Positions 1 to 8,887 of a stretch of DNA of 46,519 nt are shown one piece after another (the first letter of the stretch is position 1; each line of letters begins with the position of its first letter). The notes beneath the pieces were generated by a model. It was given only the letters and a program-made list of their open reading frames with translations. It searched no databases and was not told the DNA's origin. The stretch is from a virus: IMG/VR virus record IMGVR_UViG_3300023227_000007, positions 1-46,519 of that record. The stretch is one strand, 5' to 3'. Position numbers and translations under genes: made by a program.

Positions 1-2
1 AC

Positions 3-3000
3 CGACGCGGTGAGGTTTTGGTCGAGGATCTGCACGACGAGAACGTGGTGATCGATAATTTCGGCAAGATTCAGTTTATCGATCCAGTAATCTACATTCG
101 GCCCGAGAAGCTGAAGAGTGGGCGGTCGGAACTTTTTGATAAAGACGAAATGGAGGGTAAGGGCGACAATGTTGTGGTTCCCGAGGTGACTCCGGTGCAA
201 AAGGCCAAGCTAAAAAATACCCTACTTTTCCCGTTTTTGGGCAACAAGTCGGCGATCAGCGGGAAGCTGGCAGGGGTGATCCTATCGGGTGCCGAGGGGG
301 TGAATCTGGTAGGTGACATGATGGCTGGTGCCGGGTTCTACGGCAATGTGCTCAATCGGTTAGGGTATCGCGGGGTTGCCAAGGTCCACAACGAGTGGAA
401 TGGGCTACGTGCTGCGACCTTTGCCGCAATTAAGAGCGACGTGGAGGGGGTGATCAAGGCTCAGGAGCGGTGGGTGGATGTATTTGACCAATTGGACGCT
501 GAGACGTCTGCTGATGGTCGTCCAGAGAACGAACGCCTGCAGGAGTTGGTTCGCAAGATTGATGCTGCTGCTCGAGAAGTGCTCATACCGCTTTTGCCGG
601 AGAATGCTTCGCAACTGGTCAAGACTGCGCCGATTGCTATGCCCCAAACGGCGGAGGTGGCCGGCCTGTATCTGGCGCTTCAGAACATCACGGATTTGGG
701 TAAACCGGTAGAGCTGGAGTTTGCAAAGAAGGATGGTTCGCTGAAACCATTAATCACGAAGCGTGGAGTTCGGGCCCAATACCGGAAGGGCGAAACCTAC
801 GCGAATCTGTTACGGCAATACTCGCAGAACATGGCCGAGACCCAGGTGGAGCAAGGAGACGGATACGAGAAGCTGGCCGATCGGGCCGGTCCTGATACGT
901 TTTTCATGCTGGATCCGGGCTATTCTGGGGATTCCAGCAACTACGCCACTCCGTTGGAGGCTCAGACTAGTCGAGAGGCGTTTCAAGGTCTCATCAATGG
1001 TCCGGTATTCGACGCCTGGAAGAAGGGAGCCAAGCTGCTCATCACAAATAACTGGGACGGAGGAACCGTCTTGCAACTGCGCCGGCTTGGGTTCACGGTT
1101 CTAAAGGAAACCAGAGGATCGGGAGCACTCGAGCTGGTGGCTTTCAATTATGATCCGCAATCAGGACAACTCTATGATCTCGAAGGCAAAACCCGACAAG
1201 AAGTCGAGGGACGAAGCGTGGCGGAAGTCGAACCGGTCAGTGACGAAGGGCGCGTTTCAGGAGAAGAACCTGCCGCTGAGCGACGGGGAGAACGAAATCC
1301 TAAACAGCAAACCGCCCAGCCAGTGGCCGATCGATCTTCGGAAACGCCACGACAAGACGCACCTGAGTCTAAAACAAAGCGATCCGGTAGTGAGCGAGTA
1401 GAGACTAATTCCTCGCGTGAATCGGTGGACGATCAGGCGGCGGTAACGGAGGGGCTTGCGGCGTTACGTCGGCGGGTTCCCTCCTCGGTTAAGGAGATTG
1501 TCGCAAATCAGAACTTTGAGCAGAATGGCCGCAAAATCCAGGGACGTCCTGACTTGGCAAATCCTGCGGAGGATTCTGAATCTCGTAGCGTAGTCGACGC
1601 AGTTGACGAGGCCATGAAACCTGGACGTGAGCGTGAAACGGTCGAAATGTGGGACAAAGCGGCACAGGAGCGGCTAGACAAGGACCGGGTGGGCTACGTT
1701 AGGGAGTTGATCGATCGCGCCAACGATGGCCGTGGGTTCGATGATCCGGTGCAGACTCGTGCGGCTCAGATGATCGTCAACGACTTGGTTCAGGACGCTG
1801 TATCGAGTGGCGATGCCCAGAAGATGAAGGACGCGCAGGCGGTGGTGCTCGCGTATCGGGTGACTGGAACCGAACAGGGGCGAGCATTGGCTGCTCGTCG
1901 TGATCCCCACAAAACTCCCGAGGAACGGTTTTCGGAGTTCATCGCGTCGTCGCTGTTTCTACCGAAGGCATCGGTTCGCAAAAACCTTTCTGACTCGTGG
2001 TCGGCGTCCGCCAAAGCGCGAGAGGTCGATCGTCTGCGCAACAAGATTGCGGATCTGGAGGCTGCGAAGCTCGGGACCGTGGTTGGTGCACCGGGCACTC
2101 CTGGGCAGGATAAGACCTTGGCCAATATGCGGCTGAAGTTGGGTGAAGCGATGCAACGTTCCAGCCAGCAGGAGATCGCTAAGAAGGCGGTTGATGGTCG
2201 CATGGCTAAGGTTGAGGCGGCGTTCCGTAAGATGGGTATCACGCTCGATCACATTTTCAATGGTGAGGCGTATTTGAAGCTGCGTGGAAACAAGTTGGTT
2301 GATTCGGCGATGAACAAGGCCGGCTACGATGCGAAAAAGAAACGGGTTGTCGGCCTGATTCGACGGGGTTGGTCGGATTCCGATGTCGCCCGTCGCACGG
2401 ATCAGAATGTATCTGCGGTGGTCAAGGTTCGCTCTGAGATTATTGCGGCTACTCGTGCAAGATTGGAAACGCTCGGCGACGCTGCTTTGGATCCGGACAA
2501 GCTCGATGCTGCGACGCTGGGTTCTGCTCGGGCTGACCTGAAATCTGGCACGTCTGGGGGGCTATCGGCAGCGGAGCGCCAGAAGAGAATCGATTTGATG
2601 CTCTCACGGATGGGGCTGATCGAGAACAAGGAGGCAGTGATTCGGACCGAAAAGGCGCAGGCAAAGCGTCGGCGCAGAAGCAATGCAAAGCCTAAACGCA
2701 AAGCGACACCGTTTCCGGCCAACGCAAAGCCGGGGAGCGTCGAGTTTCCTGCTGGTGCTGATGGGCAACGTCCCGACGACTTTGGAAACACGCAGCTCGG
2801 GCTCGGTGAGGATGCTGATATGGCTCCACCGGTGTTCGATATTTCGGATCCGGCACAGGTGGCCCAGGTCGCGAGAACGATTCAGATAGCTGACAGCGGC
2901 GCGTTCGATATGCTGTTTGAGTTTTGGATCAATTCGATTTTGTCCGGTCCTTTGACGCAGGGTGCAAATGTCGTCGGTAACTCGTTTAACACGGTTTGGG

Positions 3001-4679
3001 ACATGGGGGTGAAGCGCATGGGCGAGGCGATTCTTAACGCGGCAGTCAAGGATCCAACGGCGCCACAGCTCGGCGAGTTTAAGTGGATGCTCAAGGGGAT
3101 GAATAAGTCGTTAGCCGGGGCATGGGCTGCTGCGGTGAATACGTGGGCAACCGAGCAGAATATTTACACCAGTTCGATTCTGAATAGTCAGCTTGAGATT
3201 AACCCTGTTTTCGATAAGGCAGGCGGGATCAAGGCGGCGATTCCGGGCAAGACTGGTCGGGTTGTGCGTCTTCCTGGCCGGCTGTTGATGGCGACGGATG
3301 CGTTCTTTAAGGCGGCGATCGCTCGGACGCACGTGGCTGCGGAAGCATACCGCTTGGGTAAGTCATCAAAAAAGAAGGGGGCGGCATTGGTTTCGTTTAT
3401 TGAGGCGGAGATTGATACGCCGGGGTCGGAGTCTTGGCGTAAGGCGCTGCTGCTTGCGAACGAGTTGACCTTTCAGGATGATCATGATGGGACGCGGATG
3501 GGTAAATGGATGACCTACCTGTCGAAGGCGCGGGAGTTGGAGGTTCCGGGTGGGATCAAGCCTTTGCGGTTTGTGATGCCGTTTATTCGGACGCCGTGGA
3601 ACATCTTCCAGCAGGGTATCCGTCAGTCGCCGGTTGGCGCGGTGGCTTTCGCTGCTAGGATAGGCAGTGCTGGGCTTTACCGCATCAAGGATGGGCGACC
3701 AGTGGCGGTCAGCTACCCGACTCCTCTGCTGATCAAGCACACGGTAGAGCAGGTGCTTGCTTGGTCGATGGCCGGTTTACTTTATGGGGCTGCAGCCGGA
3801 GACGACGACGATGAGGACAAGCAGTTTTTGATCACTGGGTCTTTGCCGAGCGATCGGATTTCCCAGCGCAATCTCGACCGACGAGTGGGTCTGGCACCTT
3901 ACGCCATTCGATTTGGTGGCGCACAGGTCAGTTATTCGCGGATTGAGCCTTTAGCGACGATGCTGGGGCTTGGGGTGGATATGCTCTCTCGTTTGAAGTC
4001 AGGTGAGTCTGGGTTTGAGTCGTTTGGGGCGTTCATGTCTGCTTTGGGTGACTCGGTGGATTCCAAGACTTTTCTGCGGGGTTGGTCGGACCTTGCAGGC
4101 GCCATGTCAGGAGAGTCTCGGTTTACGAGCTTTGTTGCGTCCCAGTTATCGACGCTGATACCAAACCTTTTTCGTCAACCAGTTCGACAGCTTGATGGTG
4201 TCTATCGCGAGCGGGAGCATGGACTATTTGCCGAGGTGGTCCAGAATGTCTATGGGCCGGCCGGGTCTCCAAAAATCGACCCGTATGGCGAGGAGGTTGA
4301 ACGTCGAGGAGGGTCGTTATGGCGCATGCTGGTGCCGATCGAGGTGGGCAAAATCCCCGAGTTGAATCGAGTGGATCAGCTTTTGCTGAATTATCGGCAA
4401 ACGGCGGACGATCCGCAGTCGTGGGCACCATCCAACCTGCAGAAATCTATCACGGTGAATGGGGAGCGTCGCACTTTGTCCGGCAAGGTGCTGGAGGAAT
4501 ATAGCCGACGCTCAGGGAAGATGGCGGCTCGTTTGCTGCAATCTGTCTCGCTTAATGTCAGCCGTCCTACCTCCCAGGATGTGGAGAAAATTCGTAGGGC
4601 ATTTACCTTAGCTCGAGCCAATGTGCGCCGGGATATGTTTTTTGGAACTAGCGCGGATCGCTTTGCTGATCAAAATTGA
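3..4679 (+). CDS. Large phage polyvalent protein (partial), kinase-like end plus D12-type DNA methylase and ejected-protein domains
   Basis: The frame is open to the left edge, so the N-terminus is missing. The first residues (VEDLHDENVVID, then FIDP) look like the catalytic loop and metal-binding end of a kinase-like fold. Next comes a D12/Dam-like adenine methylase: FLGNKSA, a glycine-rich GAGFYG, and at about residue 297 a DPGY motif in place of the usual DPPY. A charged low-complexity linker (residues about 395-480) leads to helical regions. From about residue 970 a WINSILSGPLTQ-type segment and long hydrophobic stretches resemble the C-terminal part of large polyvalent proteins that are packaged in the virion and ejected with DNA. 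Role inferred: protection of, or early help to, incoming DNA. It lies just upstream of portal. The glycine in the methylase motif leaves activity uncertain. Confidence 0.75.
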   Translation, partial: RRGEVLVEDLHDENVVIDNFGKIQFIDPVIYIRPEKLKSGRSELFDKDEMEGKGDNVVVPEVTPVQKAKLKNTLLFPFLGNKSAISGKLAGVILSGAEGVNLVGDMMAGAGFYGNVLNRLGYRGVAKVHNEWNGLRAATFAAIKSDVEGVIKAQERWVDVFDQLDAETSADGRPENERLQELVRKIDAAAREVLIPLLPENASQLVKTAPIAMPQTAEVAGLYLALQNITDLGKPVELEFAKKDGSLKPLITKRGVRAQYRKGETYANLLRQYSQNMAETQVEQGDGYEKLADRAGPDTFFMLDPGYSGDSSNYATPLEAQTSREAFQGLINGPVFDAWKKGAKLLITNNWDGGTVLQLRRLGFTVLKETRGSGALELVAFNYDPQSGQLYDLEGKTRQEVEGRSVAEVEPVSDEGRVSGEEPAAERRGERNPKQQTAQPVADRSSETPRQDAPESKTKRSGSERVETNSSRESVDDQAAVTEGLAALRRRVPSSVKEIVANQNFEQNGRKIQGRPDLANPAEDSESRSVVDAVDEAMKPGRERETVEMWDKAAQERLDKDRVGYVRELIDRANDGRGFDDPVQTRAAQMIVNDLVQDAVSSGDAQKMKDAQAVVLAYRVTGTEQGRALAARRDPHKTPEERFSEFIASSLFLPKASVRKNLSDSWSASAKAREVDRLRNKIADLEAAKLGTVVGAPGTPGQDKTLANMRLKLGEAMQRSSQQEIAKKAVDGRMAKVEAAFRKMGITLDHIFNGEAYLKLRGNKLVDSAMNKAGYDAKKKRVVGLIRRGWSDSDVARRTDQNVSAVVKVRSEIIAATRARLETLGDAALDPDKLDAATLGSARADLKSGTSGGLSAAERQKRIDLMLSRMGLIENKEAVIRTEKAQAKRRRRSNAKPKRKATPFPANAKPGSVEFPAGADGQRPDDFGNTQLGLGEDADMAPPVFDISDPAQVAQVARTIQIADSGAFDMLFEFWINSILSGPLTQGANVVGNSFNTVWDMGVKRMGEAILNAAVKDPTAPQLGEFKWMLKGMNKSLAGAWAAAVNTWATEQNIYTSSILNSQLEINPVFDKAGGIKAAIPGKTGRVVRLPGRLLMATDAFFKAAIARTHVAAEAYRLGKSSKKKGAALVSFIEAEIDTPGSESWRKALLLANELTFQDDHDGTRMGKWMTYLSKARELEVPGGIKPLRFVMPFIRTPWNIFQQGIRQSPVGAVAFAARIGSAGLYRIKDGRPVAVSYPTPLLIKHTVEQVLAWSMAGLLYGAAAGDDDDEDKQFLITGSLPSDRISQRNLDRRVGLAPYAIRFGGAQVSYSRIEPLATMLGLGVDMLSRLKSGESGFESFGAFMSALGDSVDSKTFLRGWSDLAGAMSGESRFTSFVASQLSTLIPNLFRQPVRQLDGVYREREHGLFAEVVQNVYGPAGSPKIDPYGEEVERRGGSLWRMLVPIEVGKIPELNRVDQLLLNYRQTADDPQSWAPSNLQKSITVNGERRTLSGKVLEEYSRRSGKMAARLLQSVSLNVSRPTSQDVEKIRRAFTLARANVRRDMFFGTSADRFADQN

Positions 4680-4694
4680 TTGAAAATCAACGTT
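4676..4694. promoter_or_regulatory. Short dyad TTGATT-gaa-AATCAA followed by CGTT
   Basis: A perfect 6-bp inverted repeat with a 3-nt centre overlaps the stop codon of the polyvalent gene and precedes the portal gene. The right arm reads TCAACGTT. The same right arm, with a GTTGA left arm, occurs at 13671-13690 and 24954-24973, both also at gene boundaries. It could be an operator or a weak terminator. The sequence shows the dyad; the role is not known. Confidence 0.35.
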
Positions 4695-4713
4695 TAACGG
4701 GAGAGAACAAATC

Positions 4714-6921
4714 ATGGCAGAACACGGACAACTCGAAGTTTTACAGGATCGCATCAGCGGGGTGGAGGCTCCCCCGCATGTTGATAGCACAACTGGACAA
4801 CTTACGCCACGCGTTGCTTTCCCGTCCGTGCTTCAGCTCACCTATGATCAGGAGCTTGCGCTGGTGGATCATGCGATGACCCGGCTCGACGATATGGAAA
4901 AGGCGATGGGCCGCACGGACGTCATTGAGGACGAGTGGTGGAAGGGGGAGGGCGTTTCCTCCAATTCAATAGAAGGCGCGGCCGAGAGCTGGATGGGTCG
5001 ACGTTCACGTTTTGAGGCACTGTTTGAGAACCGGGTGGACTGGCGACCGTATTCATTGCCGTCGCCGAATATCTTTGAGGAGTCGAACTTGGTTGTTCCG
5101 ATCTCGCGCCGGATCTGCCGTCAGATGATTGCTCGAGCTCAGAACTATTTCTTTGCCACCGATCCTTGGTTTAATGCTACGCCGGAGGGGATGGAGGATG
5201 GGGAGTTGGCGGATCAGATCGATCGTTATGCCAAGTGGAAACTGAACCTGATAGGTTCAAAACGGGGCAAGGAGCGGATCGTCAAGCGTGCCATGCTACT
5301 CGGTGAGTGCGTGGTCAAAACCACTTATCAGACGCGTGATCAAATCTATGAGACGATGGTCAAGGCTCTAGTGGGCGCGGAGGGTGAGGCTATCCTGGAT
5401 GCTAACGGGGAGATGATCTTGGAGCGTGCGGACTGGATCGACACGGAAACTCCGGGGCTCCGGGTGTTGGGTAGTGATGGGGTGACGCAAGAACCGGAGG
5501 CGCCGGTTTACACCGATCAGAAAATAACTAAGCGGCATGTGATATTTGAGGGTCCAGAATCGCTCCCAATCTACTACAAGGATTTCTTGGCTCCCCTCGA
5601 TGCTTTTGATCTCCAGCAGGCGGACTGCATCGCGCATTTGTATGACCGCAGAGTCATGGATCTGGTCGATACTTACGCAAAGCATGGGGTATTCCGCGGC
5701 ACGGATACCCAACGTTTCGAGCAGATGAAGCGCACGGTAGACGCCATGCGGACGATGCTCGATAACAACTCAGAGCCGAAGAGTGGGTCTGCTCGTAATC
5801 GGGACGAGGAGGAGGAGGAGGACGATGCTGAATATTCCGGCGGCGGTCAGCCTATCGTGGAGATGGCCGAGGTGATGCTTTGGTATGATGCCAATGGGGA
5901 CGGCATACTTGAGAACATCGTTCTGCTGCTTGATCGCAAGAACCGGCTCCCTGTGCATTATAATTACGTGGCGAATATGTCACCAGATGGCTTGCGGCCG
6001 GTGGCGGTGGTGCGAGTTAACGAGGTGGACGACCGTTGGTATGGGCAGGGCGTCATGGAGATGTTTGACTCTACCCAGACGATCGTGGATCTGCTGGTGA
6101 ACCGGTGGAACCTGAGCCAATCGAAGGCAGGGCGAGTTGATTTCTGGGATCCTTCGAAGGTGCTAGAGGGGCGCGACGATCCGAACCTTTGCCTGAATTG
6201 GGGGCAGTCCTACACGACAGTGCCGGGAGTTGATGTGACCAAAGTGTTACAGTCTGTTTACCTGAACGACGTAAAATTTGAGGCGCTCAAGGATATGCTC
6301 GAGTTTTTCATGCAGATGGGGATGAACGAGTCGGGCGTGACGAATGCGAATGATGGGGCAGCTCTGGGCATGGATACCGCGAAGTTGGCTACCGGGATCC
6401 GCAATATTGAGAAGGCCGGCGAGGAGTTGTTTGCGCCGTTCCTTTCGGACCTGGAGCCGGGTCTTACCGATGTGCTCAAGAGTGAGATTCTAGTGCTTCT
6501 GGCTAACCTGAACAAGCCAGAGGTATTCAGCTACTTTGAGGGGCGAGAGCAGATTACTGCGACGATCGACCCGGCTGACGTGAGCGATGTGAATATGAAT
6601 GTGACCATGTTCATGACGCGCTACAAGGGAGAGCAGAAATTTCAGCAGATGTCGCAGGTTGCTGAAATCATTGAACGGTTTTACATGCTGGATCCGTTGG
6701 TCCAGGTGCACGTGGCCGAATACTACCGCGGTATGATCAAGGCGCTCGACCAGAAGATCAATGTGGACGAGCTGATTGTGCCTTTGCCACCGTTGCCGCC
6801 CGAGCAGGCGATCAACAGTGGGAAGGGGCCGCAGCCTAAGAGGGAGATGGTGACTCGTCCGAAGCCTTCGGCGGCTCCGTCTCAGTTGGACTCATCTTAT
6901 CAGCCTTCGGCAGGTGGTTAG
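4714..6921 (+). CDS. Phage portal protein (podovirus/N4-like large portal)
   Basis: A 735-residue protein of the size and make-up of podovirus head-tail connector (portal) subunits. Such a protein forms the dodecameric ring at the capsid vertex through which DNA is packaged and ejected. Typical features are an aromatic-rich N-terminal part (the W-P-[NS]-x-F-E-x-S-N type stretch near residue 115), a long mixed core, an acidic insertion of about 6 Glu plus Asp near residue 367, and a disordered proline/serine-rich tail. The start is ATG with GGGAGAG upstream. It follows the polyvalent gene by 34 nt and precedes the capsid genes, the usual neighbourhood. No terminase gene is visible next to it. 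Family assignment is from memory of related sequences. Confidence 0.8.
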   Translation: MAEHGQLEVLQDRISGVEAPPHVDSTTGQLTPRVAFPSVLQLTYDQELALVDHAMTRLDDMEKAMGRTDVIEDEWWKGEGVSSNSIEGAAESWMGRRSRFEALFENRVDWRPYSLPSPNIFEESNLVVPISRRICRQMIARAQNYFFATDPWFNATPEGMEDGELADQIDRYAKWKLNLIGSKRGKERIVKRAMLLGECVVKTTYQTRDQIYETMVKALVGAEGEAILDANGEMILERADWIDTETPGLRVLGSDGVTQEPEAPVYTDQKITKRHVIFEGPESLPIYYKDFLAPLDAFDLQQADCIAHLYDRRVMDLVDTYAKHGVFRGTDTQRFEQMKRTVDAMRTMLDNNSEPKSGSARNRDEEEEEDDAEYSGGGQPIVEMAEVMLWYDANGDGILENIVLLLDRKNRLPVHYNYVANMSPDGLRPVAVVRVNEVDDRWYGQGVMEMFDSTQTIVDLLVNRWNLSQSKAGRVDFWDPSKVLEGRDDPNLCLNWGQSYTTVPGVDVTKVLQSVYLNDVKFEALKDMLEFFMQMGMNESGVTNANDGAALGMDTAKLATGIRNIEKAGEELFAPFLSDLEPGLTDVLKSEILVLLANLNKPEVFSYFEGREQITATIDPADVSDVNMNVTMFMTRYKGEQKFQQMSQVAEIIERFYMLDPLVQVHVAEYYRGMIKALDQKINVDELIVPLPPLPPEQAINSGKGPQPKREMVTRPKPSAAPSQLDSSYQPSAGG

Positions 6922-7201
6922 CTGATTCCATGCTTAGAACGAGGTCTCGGCGGGCTCTTTCGAGCATAGATTTGGCGCGCTTGATGTCCTCGGGTTTGCC
7001 GTAGTTGAGGGCATCGATGGCGCCGTCGACGTAGGCCATTGTGGAGGCAGTGCTGTCGCACAGCGTAAATGCCGCTTTGCTGATGTGCTCGGCTTCGTCG
7101 GTGAGTTGGGCGAGGGACTTGCGCTCGGGTTTGATTTTGAGCGATGCGATCACTCGGGCGTAGCATTGCTTGAGGGCGGTGTAGGCATGGCCTGGCACCA
7201 T
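6836..7201 (-). CDS. Small hypothetical protein convergent with portal
   Basis: A 121-residue protein on the minus strand. The chosen ATG has AGGAG 6 nt upstream, better than the longer frame that would run back through three tRNA genes. It contains a helical region (residues about 10-90) and a Ser/Pro/Glu-rich tail. Its last 86 bp overlap the 3' end of the portal gene in the opposite strand. It lies downstream of the tRNA cluster and may share its transcript. I do not recognise the family. Confidence 0.5.
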   Translation of the reverse strand: MVPGHAYTALKQCYARVIASLKIKPERKSLAQLTDEAEHISKAAFTLCDSTASTMAYVDGAIDALNYGKPEDIKRAKSMLERARRDLVLSMESANHLPKADKMSPTETEPPKASDESPSPS

Positions 7202-7301
7202 TGAGTCTCCTGGCGCTGGGTTGATGTTAACCGGCTGCGTTTTTTGGTCTTTTATGCTGCGATCTTTCATAATCTGTGGGGTTCTGGATTGTAGTGGAGA
7301 C

Positions 7302-7392
7302 TGGCGGAAGGAGGAGGAGTCGAACCCCACCCGATTAAACGAGACCTGGGTTTCAAAGCCAGTCGCGGGCCTACCCCACTGCTTCACCTTCC
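7302..7392 (-). tRNA. tRNA-Ser(UGA)-like, type II
   Basis: Read on the minus strand, the gene starts GGAAGG and ends CCTTCC-G-CCA with CCA encoded. The anticodon loop is TTTGAAA, giving UGA. A T-loop TTCGACT and a long variable arm (TCTCG/TCGGG-type hairpin) fit a class II tRNA. The anticodon stem ends in a C-C mismatch and the last acceptor pair is T-T, so it is slightly degenerate. It is 91 nt with CCA. Some ends also resemble tRNA-Sec, but the anticodon is not UCA. Confidence 0.7.
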
Positions 7393-7397
7393 TAAAC

Positions 7398-7473
7398 TGG
7401 AGCACCCGGCAGGAATCGAACCCGCAACCTACGATATACAAAAACGTCGCTCTACCATTTGAGCTACGAGTGC
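7398..7473 (-). tRNA. tRNA-Thr(UGU)
   Basis: Minus-strand cloverleaf with acceptor GCACTCG/CGGGTGC, D-stem GCTC/GAGC, anticodon stem ACGTT/ATCGT (one T-T mismatch), loop TTTGTAT giving anticodon UGU, T-arm GCGGG-TTCGATT-CCTGC and an encoded CCA. It is 76 nt and lies between the other two tRNA genes with short spacers, so the three are probably one transcript. Confidence 0.85.
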
Positions 7474-7479
7474 ATAAAT

Positions 7480-7554
7480 TGGAAGCAGGGGACGGAATCG
7501 AACCGACGACTTCTGGGTTATGAGTCCAGTGATCTACCACTGATCTACCCTGCA
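7480..7554 (-). tRNA. tRNA-Met(CAU)-like
   Basis: Minus-strand cloverleaf with GCAGGG/CCCTGC acceptor pairs, perfect D-stem GATC/GATC, anticodon loop CTCATAA giving CAU, T-loop TTCGATT and encoded CCA. The 1-72 pair is T-T and the anticodon stem ends in an A-C mismatch; the GGG/CCC anticodon stem of initiator tRNA is absent. An elongator Met or an Ile-lysidine tRNA is therefore as likely as an initiator. Confidence 0.75.
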
Positions 7555-7601
7555 TCAAATAAGTTGACCTAAAATCGGGGTGTCCTAAGAGTCAACAAAT
7601 A

Positions 7602-7865
7602 ATGGACGTTGATGAACTGAACGATCGGAAAGACAGACGGTTGCGGGAAATCACGAAGCTGACGGAGTGCGATGCGTTTACGGGTTACTTCTCGGATCGG
7701 TTGCGCGAGCGGCAGAAGGAACTGGAGACGGCGGTGCTGGAGGACGATTCCCTGACTCCTGAGCAACGCGAAATTACGCGGCGCATGGCGACCGAATACC
7801 GGACCTACACGCGCAAGATTGTAAGCACTGACCGGGCATTGGCGTTGCGGCCGGCTATGGGTTAG
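7602..7865 (+). CDS. Small charged helical phage protein
   Basis: An 87-residue plus-strand ORF, rich in Arg, Glu and Leu, predicted helical from the pattern (LREITKL, RLRERQKELE). It starts 48 nt after the tRNA cluster, which runs the other way. An inverted repeat GTTGAC...GTCAAC (7563-7597) lies just upstream and could hold its promoter. Its stop overlaps by 4 nt the stop of the convergent glycosyltransferase-like gene. Short proteins of this kind often sit beside portal genes; function unknown. Confidence 0.6.
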   Translation: MDVDELNDRKDRRLREITKLTECDAFTGYFSDRLRERQKELETAVLEDDSLTPEQREITRRMATEYRTYTRKIVSTDRALALRPAMG

Positions 7866-8887
7866 TTTTCAGGGATCCACGGGATGTGTCGCGTCCTCAA
7901 ATGCCCGATGCATTCTCCTTCTAGTTCATGGTAGGCATGGTTGAGCACGTATTCCTTTTCGCTGCCTCCCTTTTTCTTTTCCCATATGACGTGGTCGCAC
8001 GGGCAATGGGTGATTACGTTTATCCGGCAGTTGGCGGGAAACCAGCGATTCCATACGATATACAGGTCTTCTGTTCCGGCGCCGGTGTATCCTTCAAAGT
8101 GGGCGAGGTCTAGCGCCTTGGTGTTCATTAGCGTGCAACCAAACCCACACCAGTCGGAGGGAACTACGGCACCGAGTCCTATGCCGGGGTAGGCGTTTTC
8201 AAGCCAGCCACGTCGACGGTATCGCTCTCCGTTAAGTGTCCAGACGTTTCCCTTGGTCGGGTAGTTTTTGATTCGCTTTTCGATCCGCATCATTCGTTTG
8301 GATTCTTTCTGGGCTTCTTCGTATGTTTTGAATTGATTCGCGATCCTGCGTCGAGCCTCTGCAATGGCACGTTCCGCATACCAGGGGAGTTTTCGTTCAT
8401 CGACGTCGAAGTCTTCCGCGATTTGATTTTGCGGAGTGCCCCGACCACCGAGATACATGCCGTTGTTGTAGGGGCAGGTGCTCACGGAGTAGTGACCATC
8501 GTCAAACTCCAGCATTTGCAACGAGCACTTGAGTGCATTGGGTGGGGGTAACACGTCGGAGTCTAGGGACCAGCAGTGGGTTGCTCCCAGCTTCCGTGCC
8601 GCGGTAAATGCTTCTGTGCGCAGACGAGCTATTAGCATTTGCGCGTTGGTCTTGTAGTTTTCGTGGTCGTCGGTAAGTCCAGGGATCGCGATTAAGTGTA
8701 TGCGCCATCCCTCGGGCATTATGCTTCGATATGCCTCGGCTACGGCGGCGAGTTCGGGCGACTCGTCGCCGACTAGGACAACGTGCCCCCCCTCAAGATG
8801 CCTTACGTTAGCTGCAACTCGGCGTAGCTGGGGGATCATAGCATAGGTGTATGCGCTCGTCGCGCAGATCGTGATGGCAAGATTCAT
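7862..8887 (-). CDS. GT-A-like glycosyltransferase
   Basis: A 341-residue protein with the layout of a nucleotide-sugar-dependent glycosyltransferase. It has an N-terminal beta/alpha start (MNLAITICATSA), then THCWSLDSDVLPP near residue 107, where D-x-D would bind the metal and sugar nucleotide. The C-terminal half holds WCGFGCTLMNTKAL and GTEDLYIVW, similar to the GAGTED-type acceptor region of family 2-like enzymes. It is the last gene of a minus-strand block of tail genes, with only 0-1 nt to the gene upstream. It may modify host surface glycans or a virion protein. Assignment rests on motifs only. Confidence 0.65.
   Translation of the reverse strand: MNLAITICATSAYTYAMIPQLRRVAANVRHLEGGHVVLVGDESPELAAVAEAYRSIMPEGWRIHLIAIPGLTDDHENYKTNAQMLIARLRTEAFTAARKLGATHCWSLDSDVLPPPNALKCSLQMLEFDDGHYSVSTCPYNNGMYLGGRGTPQNQIAEDFDVDERKLPWYAERAIAEARRRIANQFKTYEEAQKESKRMMRIEKRIKNYPTKGNVWTLNGERYRRRGWLENAYPGIGLGAVVPSDWCGFGCTLMNTKALDLAHFEGYTGAGTEDLYIVWNRWFPANCRINVITHCPCDHVIWEKKKGGSEKEYVLNHAYHELEGECIGHLRTRHIPWIPEN

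Noticed and set aside
7302-7392. tRNA-Sec
   Set aside because: The ends resemble selC, but the loop TTTGAAA gives UGA as anticodon and no SelA/B-type context is present.
7221-7523. 100-residue plus-strand ORF
   Set aside because: It is the reverse complement of the tRNA genes; open only by chance.
6836-7558. 240-residue minus-strand ORF through the tRNA region
   Set aside because: Its first half is the translation of three tRNA genes. Only the part from ATG 7201 with a good ribosome-binding site is kept.
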